Assembly: GCA_945957405.1 (NCBI GenBank)
Contig: CAMFLL010000021.1
Coordinates: forward strand, 1 to 39,912
Direction of reading: 5' to 3'
Length of the DNA: 39,912 nucleotides
Source: an uncultured Mycolicibacterium sp.
GTDB lineage: Bacteria > Actinomycetota > Actinomycetes > Mycobacteriales > Mycobacteriaceae
Made by a program: the position numbers and the translations under genes. Below are positions 11,001-19,226 of the stretch, piece by piece. Each line of letters starts with the position of its first letter. Position 1 is the first letter of the stretch. The notes beneath the pieces are model-generated. The model did no database searches. It was not told where the DNA came from and saw nothing but the letters and a program-made list of their open reading frames with translations.

Positions 11001-11325
11001 CGAGCTCCACCCGGGTCGACAGCGCGGTCGAGTCGACAAGGTCAGCGAACAGCAGGGTGAGCCGCCTGATCTCCCCGACATCACCGGGCGCCGCGAGCAG
11101 ATCCTCGGCGTCGGTGTTGTCGTGGTCAGCGGCAAGCACCTGACCGGCGAGTGCGGTGGCGACGAGGCGGTCACCTCGGTTGATCGCCGCCACGGCGCCG
11201 TCGATCAACGCGTCAATCTCAGAGCGTCGCTCGGGCGTGTTTTCGTCGCGACCGACGATGCCGGACCAACCGTCCACCACGTCAGTAGTTTCGCACTCTG
11301 CTGACCGCGTCCGCAGGCCACTCAT
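8047..11325 (-). CDS. Class III adenylate/guanylate cyclase with AAA ATPase and TPR-like region (large transcriptional-regulator-type protein)
   Basis: 'RRLTLLFADLVDSTALS' and 'RVAGDGMLAVFG' (both metal-binding Asp), 'VGVHRGLTYL', Walker A 'FRGEPGIGKSRLA'; ORF open to GTG 11367, likely start ATG 11325 or GTG 11328. Confidence 0.88.
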   Translation of the reverse strand: MSGLRTRSAECETTDVVDGWSGIVGRDENTPERRSEIDALIDGAVAAINRGDRLVATALAGQVLAADHDNTDAEDLLAAPGDVGEIRRLTLLFADLVDSTALSTRVELETYRSVVGRYREQVRQTVTRHEGHIGRVAGDGMLAVFGHPVAHEDDVLRAVRAAVEIVARVAEISAQARRRFGIDIDVRVGVHRGLTYLDTGEEDVYGLAANLTARVSGLAPPGAVVVSAPVEALIRKHFELESCAAAPVKGVKGLITHYRVIEQLATRSDPSYGMLVGRMPERAAIRRCWDAVREYGSTVALAFRGEPGIGKSRLAADAADLVERCGGRVVHLYGSSNHCDVGLHPVRRLLEQHCGIDRHTPPDQRLRLLEVELSTLGLDSAKMVPVLAPVLAIGPEHGYEPVRAQGKKLEELIASTIQAYLSARCGAGPALLVAEDLHWFDSSSVDLLGSILKADQSALLIVFTGRDGGWPPPGWPLAVHDLAPITDAEADELMLSIDATLSPSERSEVRRRCDGVPFHIEQVVAGIRMATDDGRRVPDSLYEPLLARLRSADNAVPVVEAAAVIGRRFDRLLLTAVVDLRIESVDAVMDELGNARVFEPLENDEWQFRHELLRELAEELAPPSVRQALHAKVADRLIQDTTGDPDWPLVAAHYGHAGRPAEAAAAYCRASHTARHRGALAESRAYLTNALAQLELSPPSRDRDRQEIGPRLERGFLTAIAEGAQSAVAVSDFERCLQLAGTDLSEDQVFATLLAVGAYYVWRGDLHRAGQIAAAVTEGATLGRQWFRPVMAASSGIIAWLGGEFDTARQLFVQATELRSDDYERRAQALWFVTHDPVALAHEHLAYSRLLAGHLATAEEQLAQATQRAGRLGYPQGPYNLLYAIDMEIWVRTEARQFDRARDLIGRMAAECEKNGLDDLFWQLLCATEQHMVDGLALVTAGRGDATALPGLIEGLTQIVGIWQDVGAVTFRPFYWCILGQLLVGSGALDQARTRIDGALGFAEESGVHFYDAELLRVRAATRLEPDVRTADLAAARDLARAQGAWLFELRAAIDDVDDRGAGAASVLADVVGRAPADCALVELIRARRILA

Positions 11326-11342
11326 CACTCTGATCCCGACGT

Positions 11343-11441
11343 TGCAACAGCCGCAAAAATGTAGCACTGCAACAGTAAAGTTACGGTATGCTCACCTGGA
11401 TCTTTGAAGTTGTAGCAATGGTGTAGCAGGAGGATGCAGCA
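11343..11441. promoter_or_regulatory. Array of six TGYARCA half-sites in a divergent promoter
   Basis: TGCAACA 11343-49, TGTAGCA 11360-66, TGCAACA 11368-74, TGTAGCA 11411-17, TGTAGCA 11422-28, TGCAGCA 11435-41. Confidence 0.5.
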
Positions 11442-11444
11442 ATC

Positions 11445-12545
11445 ATGGATGCGGCGGTCACCGGAGAACCAGGTTCTGCAGCCCCGACTTCGTCGACCGC
11501 CCCCCGGCTCATCATCCGCTGCGGCGACGTGAGCCAGACCGTCGATCCGGCACAGGGTGAGGTCACCATCGGCCGCGATCCGACGTCCACCGTCCGGTTC
11601 GACTACGCCTGGATGTCGCGCACCCATGTACGCCTGCGCGCCGAAGGGTCGACCTGGGTGGCCACCGACGACAGCCGCAACGGCATGTACATCGACGGCG
11701 CCCGCCATGAGTCCCTGGCGATCACCGACGGGATGACGATCCGACTCGGCGACGCCGAGGGTTTCCCGGTCGAATTCTTCCTGGGCGGCAGCTCGCCATC
11801 CGGAGACCAGGATCTCGACACCGATGCCGAAACCGACGAAGGCGATGTCGATCCCGATATCGCGCGCGCCGGGGCCGCGGTCGCCGCGCGCCGGCGTGAC
11901 CTCGAATTGACCCAGCGTGGCCTGGCCCGGGACAAGATCATCAACGCGGGTGCCCTCATCGCGTTCGAGAAGGGCCGCAGCTGGCCACACGAAAGCACCC
12001 GCACCAAACTCGAAGAGATCCTGCAATGGCCGTCGGGCGCCATCGCGGGAATTCGGCAAGGCGCCCCGTCGCCGGATGACGAGACGACACAGGTCATTTC
12101 GACGTCGGTGGCCTCACCGCTGATCGCTCAGACCATCCAGCTGGCACTCAAGAGCGTCGACACCGCGCTGGGGGCGCTGCCGCCCACCGACACCCCGGAA
12201 TTTCGCACCGCCGCCACCGCGATCCTCGCAGATCTGCGAAACCTGCAGGCCGTCGCGGGCGACGCGGCGCGAAACGCCCCCGGAGCCCCGGCGTTGGTGA
12301 TCGCGCTGGGCGCGGTGCGCCGCCGCCACGACGATTTGATGTCGAAGGTGGCCGCTGCACCCGGCGCCACCGCGGGACAGCGGCTGTTCGCCGCGCGCCG
12401 ACGCGTCAACCTCACCGCCGAGGATGCGGCACTGGCCGCCGGTCTGCCCACCGGATTGATCGAGGCTGCCGAATCAGGCCAGCCGATCCCCCCACACGCC
12501 GAGGCCGCCATCGCGGCACTGGTGACCGAACTCGAAAGCGCCTGA
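11445..12545 (+). CDS. FHA-domain protein with helix-turn-helix-like segments (putative regulator)
   Basis: FHA signature 'VTIGRDPTSTVRFDYAWMSRTHVRLRAEGSTWVATDDSRNGMYIDG'; XRE-like 'VAARRRDLELTQRGLARDKIINAGALIAFEKGRSWP' and 'RLFAARRRVNLTAEDAALAAGLPTGLIEAAESGQ'. Confidence 0.8.
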   Translation: MDAAVTGEPGSAAPTSSTAPRLIIRCGDVSQTVDPAQGEVTIGRDPTSTVRFDYAWMSRTHVRLRAEGSTWVATDDSRNGMYIDGARHESLAITDGMTIRLGDAEGFPVEFFLGGSSPSGDQDLDTDAETDEGDVDPDIARAGAAVAARRRDLELTQRGLARDKIINAGALIAFEKGRSWPHESTRTKLEEILQWPSGAIAGIRQGAPSPDDETTQVISTSVASPLIAQTIQLALKSVDTALGALPPTDTPEFRTAATAILADLRNLQAVAGDAARNAPGAPALVIALGAVRRRHDDLMSKVAAAPGATAGQRLFAARRRVNLTAEDAALAAGLPTGLIEAAESGQPIPPHAEAAIAALVTELESA

Positions 12546-12547
12546 TC

Positions 12548-13609
12548 GTGGGCGGCGTCGCCGAACTCGTCCCGGTGCTGCCCGCCCACCGTTTCGACGA
12601 AGTGGCACTGTCGCGGTATCTGCGGCAGCATCTCGACGGTTTCGACGGCAACATCGAGATCCGTCAGTTCCAGGGCGGTCAGAGCAATCCCACTTACCAT
12701 CTCGAGACGTCGGCCGGCGAGTTCGTCCTGCGCAAGAAACCGCCGGGCAAGCTACTCCCCCGCGCCCACGCCGTCGATCGCGAATACCGGATCATCACCG
12801 CACTCGCCGACACCGACGTCCCCGTCCCGGTCACCCGCCTGATGTGCGATGACGAAAATGTGATCGGCACACCATTTTTCGTGATGGACCACGTGCCAGG
12901 CCGCATCTACCCGGACCGGGTGCTCCGCGACGGCACACCGGCCGAACGCGCCGCTGTCTACGACGACCTCGCCCGCGTCCTGGCAGCACTGCACCGGGTG
13001 GACTGGAAGGCCGTCGGCCTCGAGGGTTTCGGCAAACCGGACGGCTATGTGGCCCGGCAGGTCTCACTGTGGACCAAGCAGTGGGAGGCCGCCCGCAGCG
13101 AGGACATGCCCGAGATGGACCTGCTCGCCGCGTGGCTGCCGCAGCATCTGCCGCCCGATGACGAACCCGCCTGCATCGCGCACGGCGACTACCGGTTGGG
13201 CAACGTACTGCTGCACCCGACCGAACCTCGTGTGGTCGCCGTGCTGGATTGGGAACTGGCCACCATCGGCCACCCGCTGGCCGACCTGGCGTACACCTGC
13301 CTGACGTACTACTTCCCCTCCGGGCCAACGGGTTCGGAAGGCGTCGCCGGTGAGAGCCTGGCCGGAACCGGGATCCCGGACCAGACCGCGTTCGTCGACG
13401 CCTACTGCAGCTATGTCGGGCGCGATGTACCCGAATCGCTCGACGTGTACGTGGTGTTCTCCATGTTTCGGCTGGCCTCCATCGCGGCCGGGGTGTGGCG
13501 GCGTGGGTTGGACGGTAACGCCGCCGATGCGCGCGCGGTCTCGGACATGTTCCGCACGCGCTACCGCCAGATCGCCGAAGGCGCCTGGGCGCTGGCCGGT
13601 AACCTCTGA
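12548..13609 (+). CDS. Phosphotransferase family protein (APH/ACAD10-type)
   Basis: 'GGQSNPTYHLET', 'FVLRKKPPGKLLPRAHAVDREYRI', 'CIAHGDYRLGNVLLHP', 'AVLDWELATIGHPLADLAY'. Confidence 0.9.
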   Translation: MGGVAELVPVLPAHRFDEVALSRYLRQHLDGFDGNIEIRQFQGGQSNPTYHLETSAGEFVLRKKPPGKLLPRAHAVDREYRIITALADTDVPVPVTRLMCDDENVIGTPFFVMDHVPGRIYPDRVLRDGTPAERAAVYDDLARVLAALHRVDWKAVGLEGFGKPDGYVARQVSLWTKQWEAARSEDMPEMDLLAAWLPQHLPPDDEPACIAHGDYRLGNVLLHPTEPRVVAVLDWELATIGHPLADLAYTCLTYYFPSGPTGSEGVAGESLAGTGIPDQTAFVDAYCSYVGRDVPESLDVYVVFSMFRLASIAAGVWRRGLDGNAADARAVSDMFRTRYRQIAEGAWALAGNL

Positions 13610-13639
13610 TCTGTCGGCGTCCCGGAATACGGTGACACC

Positions 13640-14239
13640 GTGCCATTGCAGAACCGCGTCACCCCCACGGGCGCCATCATCGCCACCGCCGCGCGCGGCA
13701 CCATGATGGGCAACCGCGGCCGGCTGCACAACGCGGACAAGCAGATCGTCCGGCAAGCCAGAGGCACGTTGTGGATCATCTGCCTTCTCGAGTTCCGCGG
13801 CCGCGGCCGCGAGGTGATGCACCCGCGCAGCTACACCGAATTGTTCTTCCTCGACGAGGCCGTGGCGCTGGCCGCCGGACACCGACCGTGCGGTGAGTGC
13901 CGTCGCACGGCCTACCGGAGCTATCTCGACGCGGTCAACGCCACCGGCAATGCCCATGCCGAGGGTGCCCGCGAACTCGATCGACTACTGCACGCGTCAC
14001 GCACGGCCCCGCCGGTCACCACCGCGGTCGCGAACTTACCCGACGGTGCCTTCATCACCATGGGCGACAACGATTTCCGGCTGCTGTGGCGGGGCGCCCT
14101 GCACCGCTGGACGCCGGCCGGCTACGTCGACGCCATCTCAGCCGCCGGCGTCGATCACGCCCGCGTCCTCACACCGGCGGTGTCGGTGGATGCACTCCGG
14201 CGGGGGTATGCGGTCGACGTGCATGTCACGGCGCGGTAG
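13640..14239 (+). CDS. Conserved hypothetical protein
   Basis: ORF with GTG start, 'FLDEAVALAAGHRPCGECRRTAYRSYLDAVN' motif; no overlapping better ORF. Confidence 0.7.
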   Translation: MPLQNRVTPTGAIIATAARGTMMGNRGRLHNADKQIVRQARGTLWIICLLEFRGRGREVMHPRSYTELFFLDEAVALAAGHRPCGECRRTAYRSYLDAVNATGNAHAEGARELDRLLHASRTAPPVTTAVANLPDGAFITMGDNDFRLLWRGALHRWTPAGYVDAISAAGVDHARVLTPAVSVDALRRGYAVDVHVTAR

Positions 14240-14292
14240 CGCGCACCGGGTGACTGCGTCGTGGATCCGCCACCTGAACAAGCTCTGCGCTA

Positions 14293-14838
14293 TCAGGAGA
14301 TATTGGACTGCATCCGAACGGTACGCATAATGGCGTCGGCAGTGCGATACGCGCGGGTGTCGAGGTGAACGGGGTTGATCTGAAGTCCCGCCGTCAGGCG
14401 CAGCACCATCACGGCGACCGCGACGCTGGTTCGGCCCGGAACGATCAACAGATTCGCGCGGTAGCCCTCTCCGCACGCCGAGATCACCCGCAGGCGGGTG
14501 GCTTCCCATCCCAAGAGATTGAAGTCCGGTGGGTTCTGGGTCATCGTCCAATTGAGCTTGATGTCGGTGACCGCACCGAGGTGCACCGCCAGAACCGACA
14601 CCAGGCCCGGGAGCTCCCTGGCGATCTGCGTTGTGCGCGGCCACCATGCGCCATCCACGACGTTTCCGAGTGTCGGCGCCAAAGTGAGTCTGGTTCTGCC
14701 GGTGTCATCGGGATTGACCGCCACGCTGTTGACTGCCACAACATCAGAGGCTTGCGAAGTAACCATCGGTACAGAGCTTTCCGCTTGGGATGCATCTGCC
14801 CACGGCTGTGAACGGACGATAAACCACAACAGGTCCAT
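14293..14838 (-). CDS. DUF5994 family protein
   Basis: 'RTRLTLAPTLGNVVDGAWWPRTTQIARELPGLVSVL' typical of actinobacterial DUF5994 proteins. Confidence 0.75.
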   Translation of the reverse strand: MDLLWFIVRSQPWADASQAESSVPMVTSQASDVVAVNSVAVNPDDTGRTRLTLAPTLGNVVDGAWWPRTTQIARELPGLVSVLAVHLGAVTDIKLNWTMTQNPPDFNLLGWEATRLRVISACGEGYRANLLIVPGRTSVAVAVMVLRLTAGLQINPVHLDTRAYRTADAIMRTVRMQSNIS

Positions 14839-14914
14839 CGGTGAACCGCTGTGCCTTCGACACTACGCCATCACCACGGCCCGATCTCCACCGGATCACT
14901 CCACCGGCATTCGG

Positions 14915-15112
14915 TCAGTGCCAGAATCTCGGTTTCCTCGACCGTTTTTCGTCGCCTGACACGTCGGTCCACTCGCTCGACGCGTAGCTGTGCGGTGTCT
15001 TGGCGCCAGTTCGGACCACATCCAGCGTGCCATCGTTGTGCTTGACGAACGCATCGCCGAATCGCATGTATCGATCGATTTCGCCATCGGCGCGGGTGAC
15101 AGAGACAGTCAT
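14915..15112 (-). CDS. Small hypothetical protein (65 aa)
   Basis: 'MTVSVTRADGEIDRYMRFGDAFVKHNDGTLDVVRTGAKTPHSYASSEWTDVSGDEKRSRKPRFWH'; internal ATG 15112 of the longer ORF, same strand as the DUF5994 gene. Confidence 0.55.
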   Translation of the reverse strand: MTVSVTRADGEIDRYMRFGDAFVKHNDGTLDVVRTGAKTPHSYASSEWTDVSGDEKRSRKPRFWH

Positions 15113-15393
15113 GGTGAACCTCCGGGCCGGCAGAGCCGGATTCAGTCGCGGAAAATGGCGACCCGCCCCGAGGCCATCGAGTTCCTTGGTGAGCGAACAC
15201 TGCTGGAACGTGCTCGACCAGATCCACCGTACTCCGTCCGCGTGTGCCACCCTCGACCATCTCTTCATTGTCGGTGATCGTCTATGCCACAACGGTTTCC
15301 GGATCACCTCGGACAGGTGACAGTTGGAGCGCCTGCAACGGCGTACAGTCACGGTACCGGGACCACCGCAGGCCCCCCAACGGAAGGGCCACC

Positions 15394-15525
15394 ATGTCTG
15401 ACAAGTCACCCCGACAATCCATGACCAAGAAATCCGGCAAATCCCTCAAGGAGAAGCGGGCCGACAAACGGGCCAAGTCGGACCAGCCTGCACCACTCGA
15501 CAGCGCGAAGCCGCGGCGAGGCTAG
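15394..15525 (+). CDS. Small basic Lys-rich protein (43 aa)
   Basis: 'MSDKSPRQSMTKKSGKSLKEKRADKRAKSDQPAPLDSAKPRRG', GGAAGGG upstream of ATG 15394. Confidence 0.6.
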   Translation: MSDKSPRQSMTKKSGKSLKEKRADKRAKSDQPAPLDSAKPRRG

Positions 15526-15568
15526 CCGCTTCGCCTGCGTCGCAACGAGATCCGACCTGAGCGGTCAG

Positions 15569-17920
15569 TCACCTGCCGAACCCGGCGTCACGCAGCGCCT
15601 GCGCCATTGAGCCCGACGCGGGCGTGGCGCCCGCATTCCGGTCACGATTCTGAGTGCGCTGCTGACCACGCCCCTTGTCTCCACCGCGCCCGGACTTCGG
15701 TTTGGCCTCGTCGCGTTTCCCTTTCGCGGCCTTGGGGGTGTCGGTGAGGCGCATCGTCAGGCCGATCCGCTGACGTTCGACATCGACGTCGAGCACTTTG
15801 ACCCGCACCACCTGACCCGAGCGCACGATCTCATGAGGGTCCGAGACAAACCGGTCGGACATCGCCGAGACGTGCACCAGACCGTCCTGGTGCACGCCGA
15901 CGTCGACGAATGCGCCGAACGCGGCCACATTGGTCACCACACCCTCCAGGACCATCCCCGGTTTGAGGTCGGCGACCTTCTCCACGCCGGCAGCGAACGT
16001 CGCGGTGGAGAACGCCGGTCGCGGGTCACGCCCGGGCTTCTCCAGTTCGGCCAGGATGTCGGTGACCGTGGGGATGCCGAACCGGTCGTCGGCGAAGTCC
16101 GCCGGCCGCAGGGACCGCAGCGACCGCTCGTCGCCGATCAGCTCCGCCAACTTCACACCGGCGCGGTCGAGGATGCGCCGCACCACCGGGTAGGCCTCAG
16201 GATGCACCCCCGAGGCATCAAGCGGATCGTCGCCGCCGCTGATCCGCAGGAAGCCGGCGCACTGCTCGAACGCCTTGGGCCCGAGTCGCGGTACGGCCAG
16301 CAGCGCCTTGCGGTTGCGGAACGGTCCGGCGTTGTCCCGATGGGAGACAATCGCTTCCGCCAACGAATCCGATACGCCCGATACCCGCGCCAGTAGAGGC
16401 ACGGATGCCGTGTTGAGGTCGACGCCCACCGCGTTCACCGCATCCTCGACCACCGCATCGAGGCTGCGGGCCAGGGTGCCCGGGGTCACGTCGTGCTGAT
16501 ACTGGCCGACACCGATCGACTTCGGCTCGATCTTCACCAGTTCTGCCAGCGGGTCCTGCAGCCGCCGCGCGATGGACACCGCGCCGCGGAGGGTGACGTC
16601 CAGGTCGGGCAGCTCATGGGCGGCGTAGGCGGACGCGGAGTACACCGATGCGCCGGCCTCACTGACCATCGCCTTCACCGGCGCCGCCGCGCCCGCTGCC
16701 GTGATGTCGGCGATCAGTTCGGCCGCCAGCGCGTCGGTCTCGCGCGAGGCCGTGCCGTTGCCGACCGCGATCAACTGCACACCGTGACGGGCGACGAGGG
16801 CGGCCAACGTCGCTTTGGCCGCATCCCACTGGCGCTGCGGCTGGTGCGGGAAGATGGCGCAGGTGTCGACCACCTTGCCGGTGCCGTCGACGACCGCGAC
16901 CTTGACCCCGGTGCGGAAACCCGGATCCAGGCCAAGTGTGGTGCGCGTGCCCGCCGGTGCGGCGAGCAGCAGATCCTTGAGGTTCTTGGCGAACACCGCC
17001 ACCGCGTCCTGCTCGGCGCGCTGCCGGAGCCGCAGCCGCGCGTCGACGGTGGCCGACACGACCAGCCGCGTCCGCCACGCCCACCGCACCGTGCCGGCCA
17101 GCCACGACGTCGCCGCACCGGGTGCGCTGACGTTCACGCCCAGCGCGCCCGCCACCATCGCCTGGTACACCTCGTCCTCGCCACCGTCGAAGCTGAGGGC
17201 CAGGACCTGCTCTTTCTCACCGCGGAGGACCGCCAGCACACGATGCGAAGGCATGTTCTTCAGCGGTTCGGCGAAGTCGAAATAATCACGGAACTTCTGG
17301 GCCGCAGCGCTTTTCGCCACTTCTTCAGATGGGGCCGAGGTGCGCACCGACCCCTCGGCCCAGAACCGCTCACGAACGGCACCCACCAGTTCGGCGTTCT
17401 CCGCCGCGCGTTCGACCAGGATGTGCCGAGCGCCCTCGAGTGCGGCGGCGGCATCGGGAAACACCTCACCGAGGAACCCGCCTGCGGCGTCCTCGGGGAT
17501 CAGGGTGGGGTCGGCAAGCAGTCGATCGGCCAGCTCCTCCAGGCCTGCTTCGCGCGCGATCTGCGCCTTGGTACGGCGCTTCGGCTTGTAGGGCAGGTAG
17601 ATGTCCTCGACCCTGGCCTTGGTGTCGGCAGCGACCAGTGCGGCATGCAACTCATCGGTGAGCTTGCCCTGCTCCTCGATCGAGGCCAGCACCGCGTTGC
17701 GGCGTTCGTCGAGTTCCTGCAGGTAGCGCAGCCGTTCCTCCAGCAGGCGCAGCTGCCCGTCGTCGAGGCTGCCGGTCACTTCCTTGCGGTACCGGGCGAT
17801 GAACGGGACCGTCGCCCCCTCCCCGAGCAGGCGGACGGTGGCGGCGACCTGGCTTTCGGCCACCTCCAGTTCCTGGGCGAGGCGCGTGGTTATCGGCTTG
17901 ACACTCGGGCGTGCTGTCAC
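15569..17920 (-). CDS. tex: Tex-family RNA-binding protein with S1 domain
   Basis: 'VPFIARYRKEVTGSLDDGQLRLLEERL', 'TLGLDPGFRTGVKVAVVD', C-terminal S1 'GMVLEGVVTNVAAFGAFVDVGVHQDGLVHVSAMSDRFV'. Confidence 0.97.
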   Translation of the reverse strand: MTARPSVKPITTRLAQELEVAESQVAATVRLLGEGATVPFIARYRKEVTGSLDDGQLRLLEERLRYLQELDERRNAVLASIEEQGKLTDELHAALVAADTKARVEDIYLPYKPKRRTKAQIAREAGLEELADRLLADPTLIPEDAAGGFLGEVFPDAAAALEGARHILVERAAENAELVGAVRERFWAEGSVRTSAPSEEVAKSAAAQKFRDYFDFAEPLKNMPSHRVLAVLRGEKEQVLALSFDGGEDEVYQAMVAGALGVNVSAPGAATSWLAGTVRWAWRTRLVVSATVDARLRLRQRAEQDAVAVFAKNLKDLLLAAPAGTRTTLGLDPGFRTGVKVAVVDGTGKVVDTCAIFPHQPQRQWDAAKATLAALVARHGVQLIAVGNGTASRETDALAAELIADITAAGAAAPVKAMVSEAGASVYSASAYAAHELPDLDVTLRGAVSIARRLQDPLAELVKIEPKSIGVGQYQHDVTPGTLARSLDAVVEDAVNAVGVDLNTASVPLLARVSGVSDSLAEAIVSHRDNAGPFRNRKALLAVPRLGPKAFEQCAGFLRISGGDDPLDASGVHPEAYPVVRRILDRAGVKLAELIGDERSLRSLRPADFADDRFGIPTVTDILAELEKPGRDPRPAFSTATFAAGVEKVADLKPGMVLEGVVTNVAAFGAFVDVGVHQDGLVHVSAMSDRFVSDPHEIVRSGQVVRVKVLDVDVERQRIGLTMRLTDTPKAAKGKRDEAKPKSGRGGDKGRGQQRTQNRDRNAGATPASGSMAQALRDAGFGR

Positions 17921-18022
17921 GCGCGGAACCCTACCGAAAGCTTCCGACGGACGGCCGCAAGCCAGGCGACCAGGTGGCGCTCTACGCTGAACACCGCAGC
18001 CACCACCTGGAGGTAATCGTCA

Positions 18023-18643
18023 ATGACCGTCGCCCGACGTGAACGTGCCGCATTGATCGCCACCATGCGCGGGGCCAGTCCCGACGCGCCGACGCTGTGC
18101 GAAGGCTGGCAGGCCCGCGATCTGGCGGCCCACCTGTATGTCCGGGAGCATCGCCTCGACGCCTCTCCGGGTATCGCCGTACCGGCGTTCGCCTCGTACA
18201 CCGAGAAGGTGCAGAACCACGCCGCCCAATCGATCGGCTACGAAGAGCTGCTCGACAAGATCGCGGCCGGGCCGCCGCTCTACTCACCGTTCAAGCTGCT
18301 CGACCCGGTGGCCAATGTCGGTGAGATGTTCATCCACCACGAAGACATGCGGCGGGCGCAACCTGATTGGGCACCACGGGTTCTCGACGCAGACCTCGAG
18401 AAGTCGCTGGCCCGGACGCTGTCCCTGATGGCCCGCCTGACGCTCAGCAAGGTGCCCGCCCGCGTGACGCTGCAGACCCCCGACGGCCATGCCGTCCTGA
18501 CGGCCGGCAAGGGCGGCCCGGTCGTGGTGACCGGCAGCCCGTCCGAACTGCTCCTGTTCGCCACCGGCCGCACCGCTCAGGTGGAGTACGACGGTGATGC
18601 GGCGACCATCGCGGCGCTCAAGGATGCCCCGAAGGGGCTGTGA
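18023..18643 (+). CDS. TIGR03085-type (MDMPI/DinB-like) metal-binding protein
   Basis: 'TLCEGWQARDLAAHLYVREHRLDASPGI', 'GEMFIHHEDMRRAQPDW'. Confidence 0.85.
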   Translation: MTVARRERAALIATMRGASPDAPTLCEGWQARDLAAHLYVREHRLDASPGIAVPAFASYTEKVQNHAAQSIGYEELLDKIAAGPPLYSPFKLLDPVANVGEMFIHHEDMRRAQPDWAPRVLDADLEKSLARTLSLMARLTLSKVPARVTLQTPDGHAVLTAGKGGPVVVTGSPSELLLFATGRTAQVEYDGDAATIAALKDAPKGL

Positions 18644-19207
18644 TCAGGTGGGCAGCGTCTCAGTGGGATCGCTGTACTGCGGATAGCGGGAGCGGTAACC
18701 GCGGGCCCGGGCCAGCGGCGCCAGCGCCGCGAACAGACCGCGGGCCGCGACACCGGCAACCCCCGGGAATCCGATGCCGTCCCGGAAATCGTGCGCGATG
18801 ATCACGGTCTGCAGGAGGCTGGGCATCTGCGTCCTGGTGTTCACCTTGCCGTCGCGCGCGAGTCCGAACCACGTCTCGAAGAACGTCGCCATCTGATACG
18901 CCGGACACAGGTCGACGACGACGGTCGCGGGTTCGTCGAACGGGTTTCCCCACACGTGTCCGGCGCCGCGCGGCACCACCACGATCTCGCCGACATCGAG
19001 CGACCGAAGCCGCCCTGACTCGTTGATCTGCACCCGCCCGGCCGTCACCTCGAAGCGTTCCTCCGAGCGCGGATGCGTGTGAGGACGCGGCAGGAAGCCG
19101 CCGGGCGCCATCTCGATGCGCAGCTTCAACATGTCGTCGCGCACGTCCAGGAACGTGACCCGCTCTCCGGTCAGCGGATGCGCGATGGTCTTGCCGATCT
19201 CAGCCAT
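18644..19207 (-). CDS. Cupin-domain protein
   Basis: 'GGFLPRPHTHPRSEERFEVTAGRVQI' and 'VPRGAGHVWGNPFDEPATVVVDLCP'; start ATG 19207. Confidence 0.85.
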   Translation of the reverse strand: MAEIGKTIAHPLTGERVTFLDVRDDMLKLRIEMAPGGFLPRPHTHPRSEERFEVTAGRVQINESGRLRSLDVGEIVVVPRGAGHVWGNPFDEPATVVVDLCPAYQMATFFETWFGLARDGKVNTRTQMPSLLQTVIIAHDFRDGIGFPGVAGVAARGLFAALAPLARARGYRSRYPQYSDPTETLPT

Positions 19208-19226
19208 GTGTCCCCCCGGTCGCTGA

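Noticed and set aside
16493-18016. 507-aa plus-strand ORF
   Set aside because: Antisense to the strongly supported tex gene; long antisense ORFs are expected in GC-rich DNA and the translation is low-complexity Arg/Gly/His-rich.
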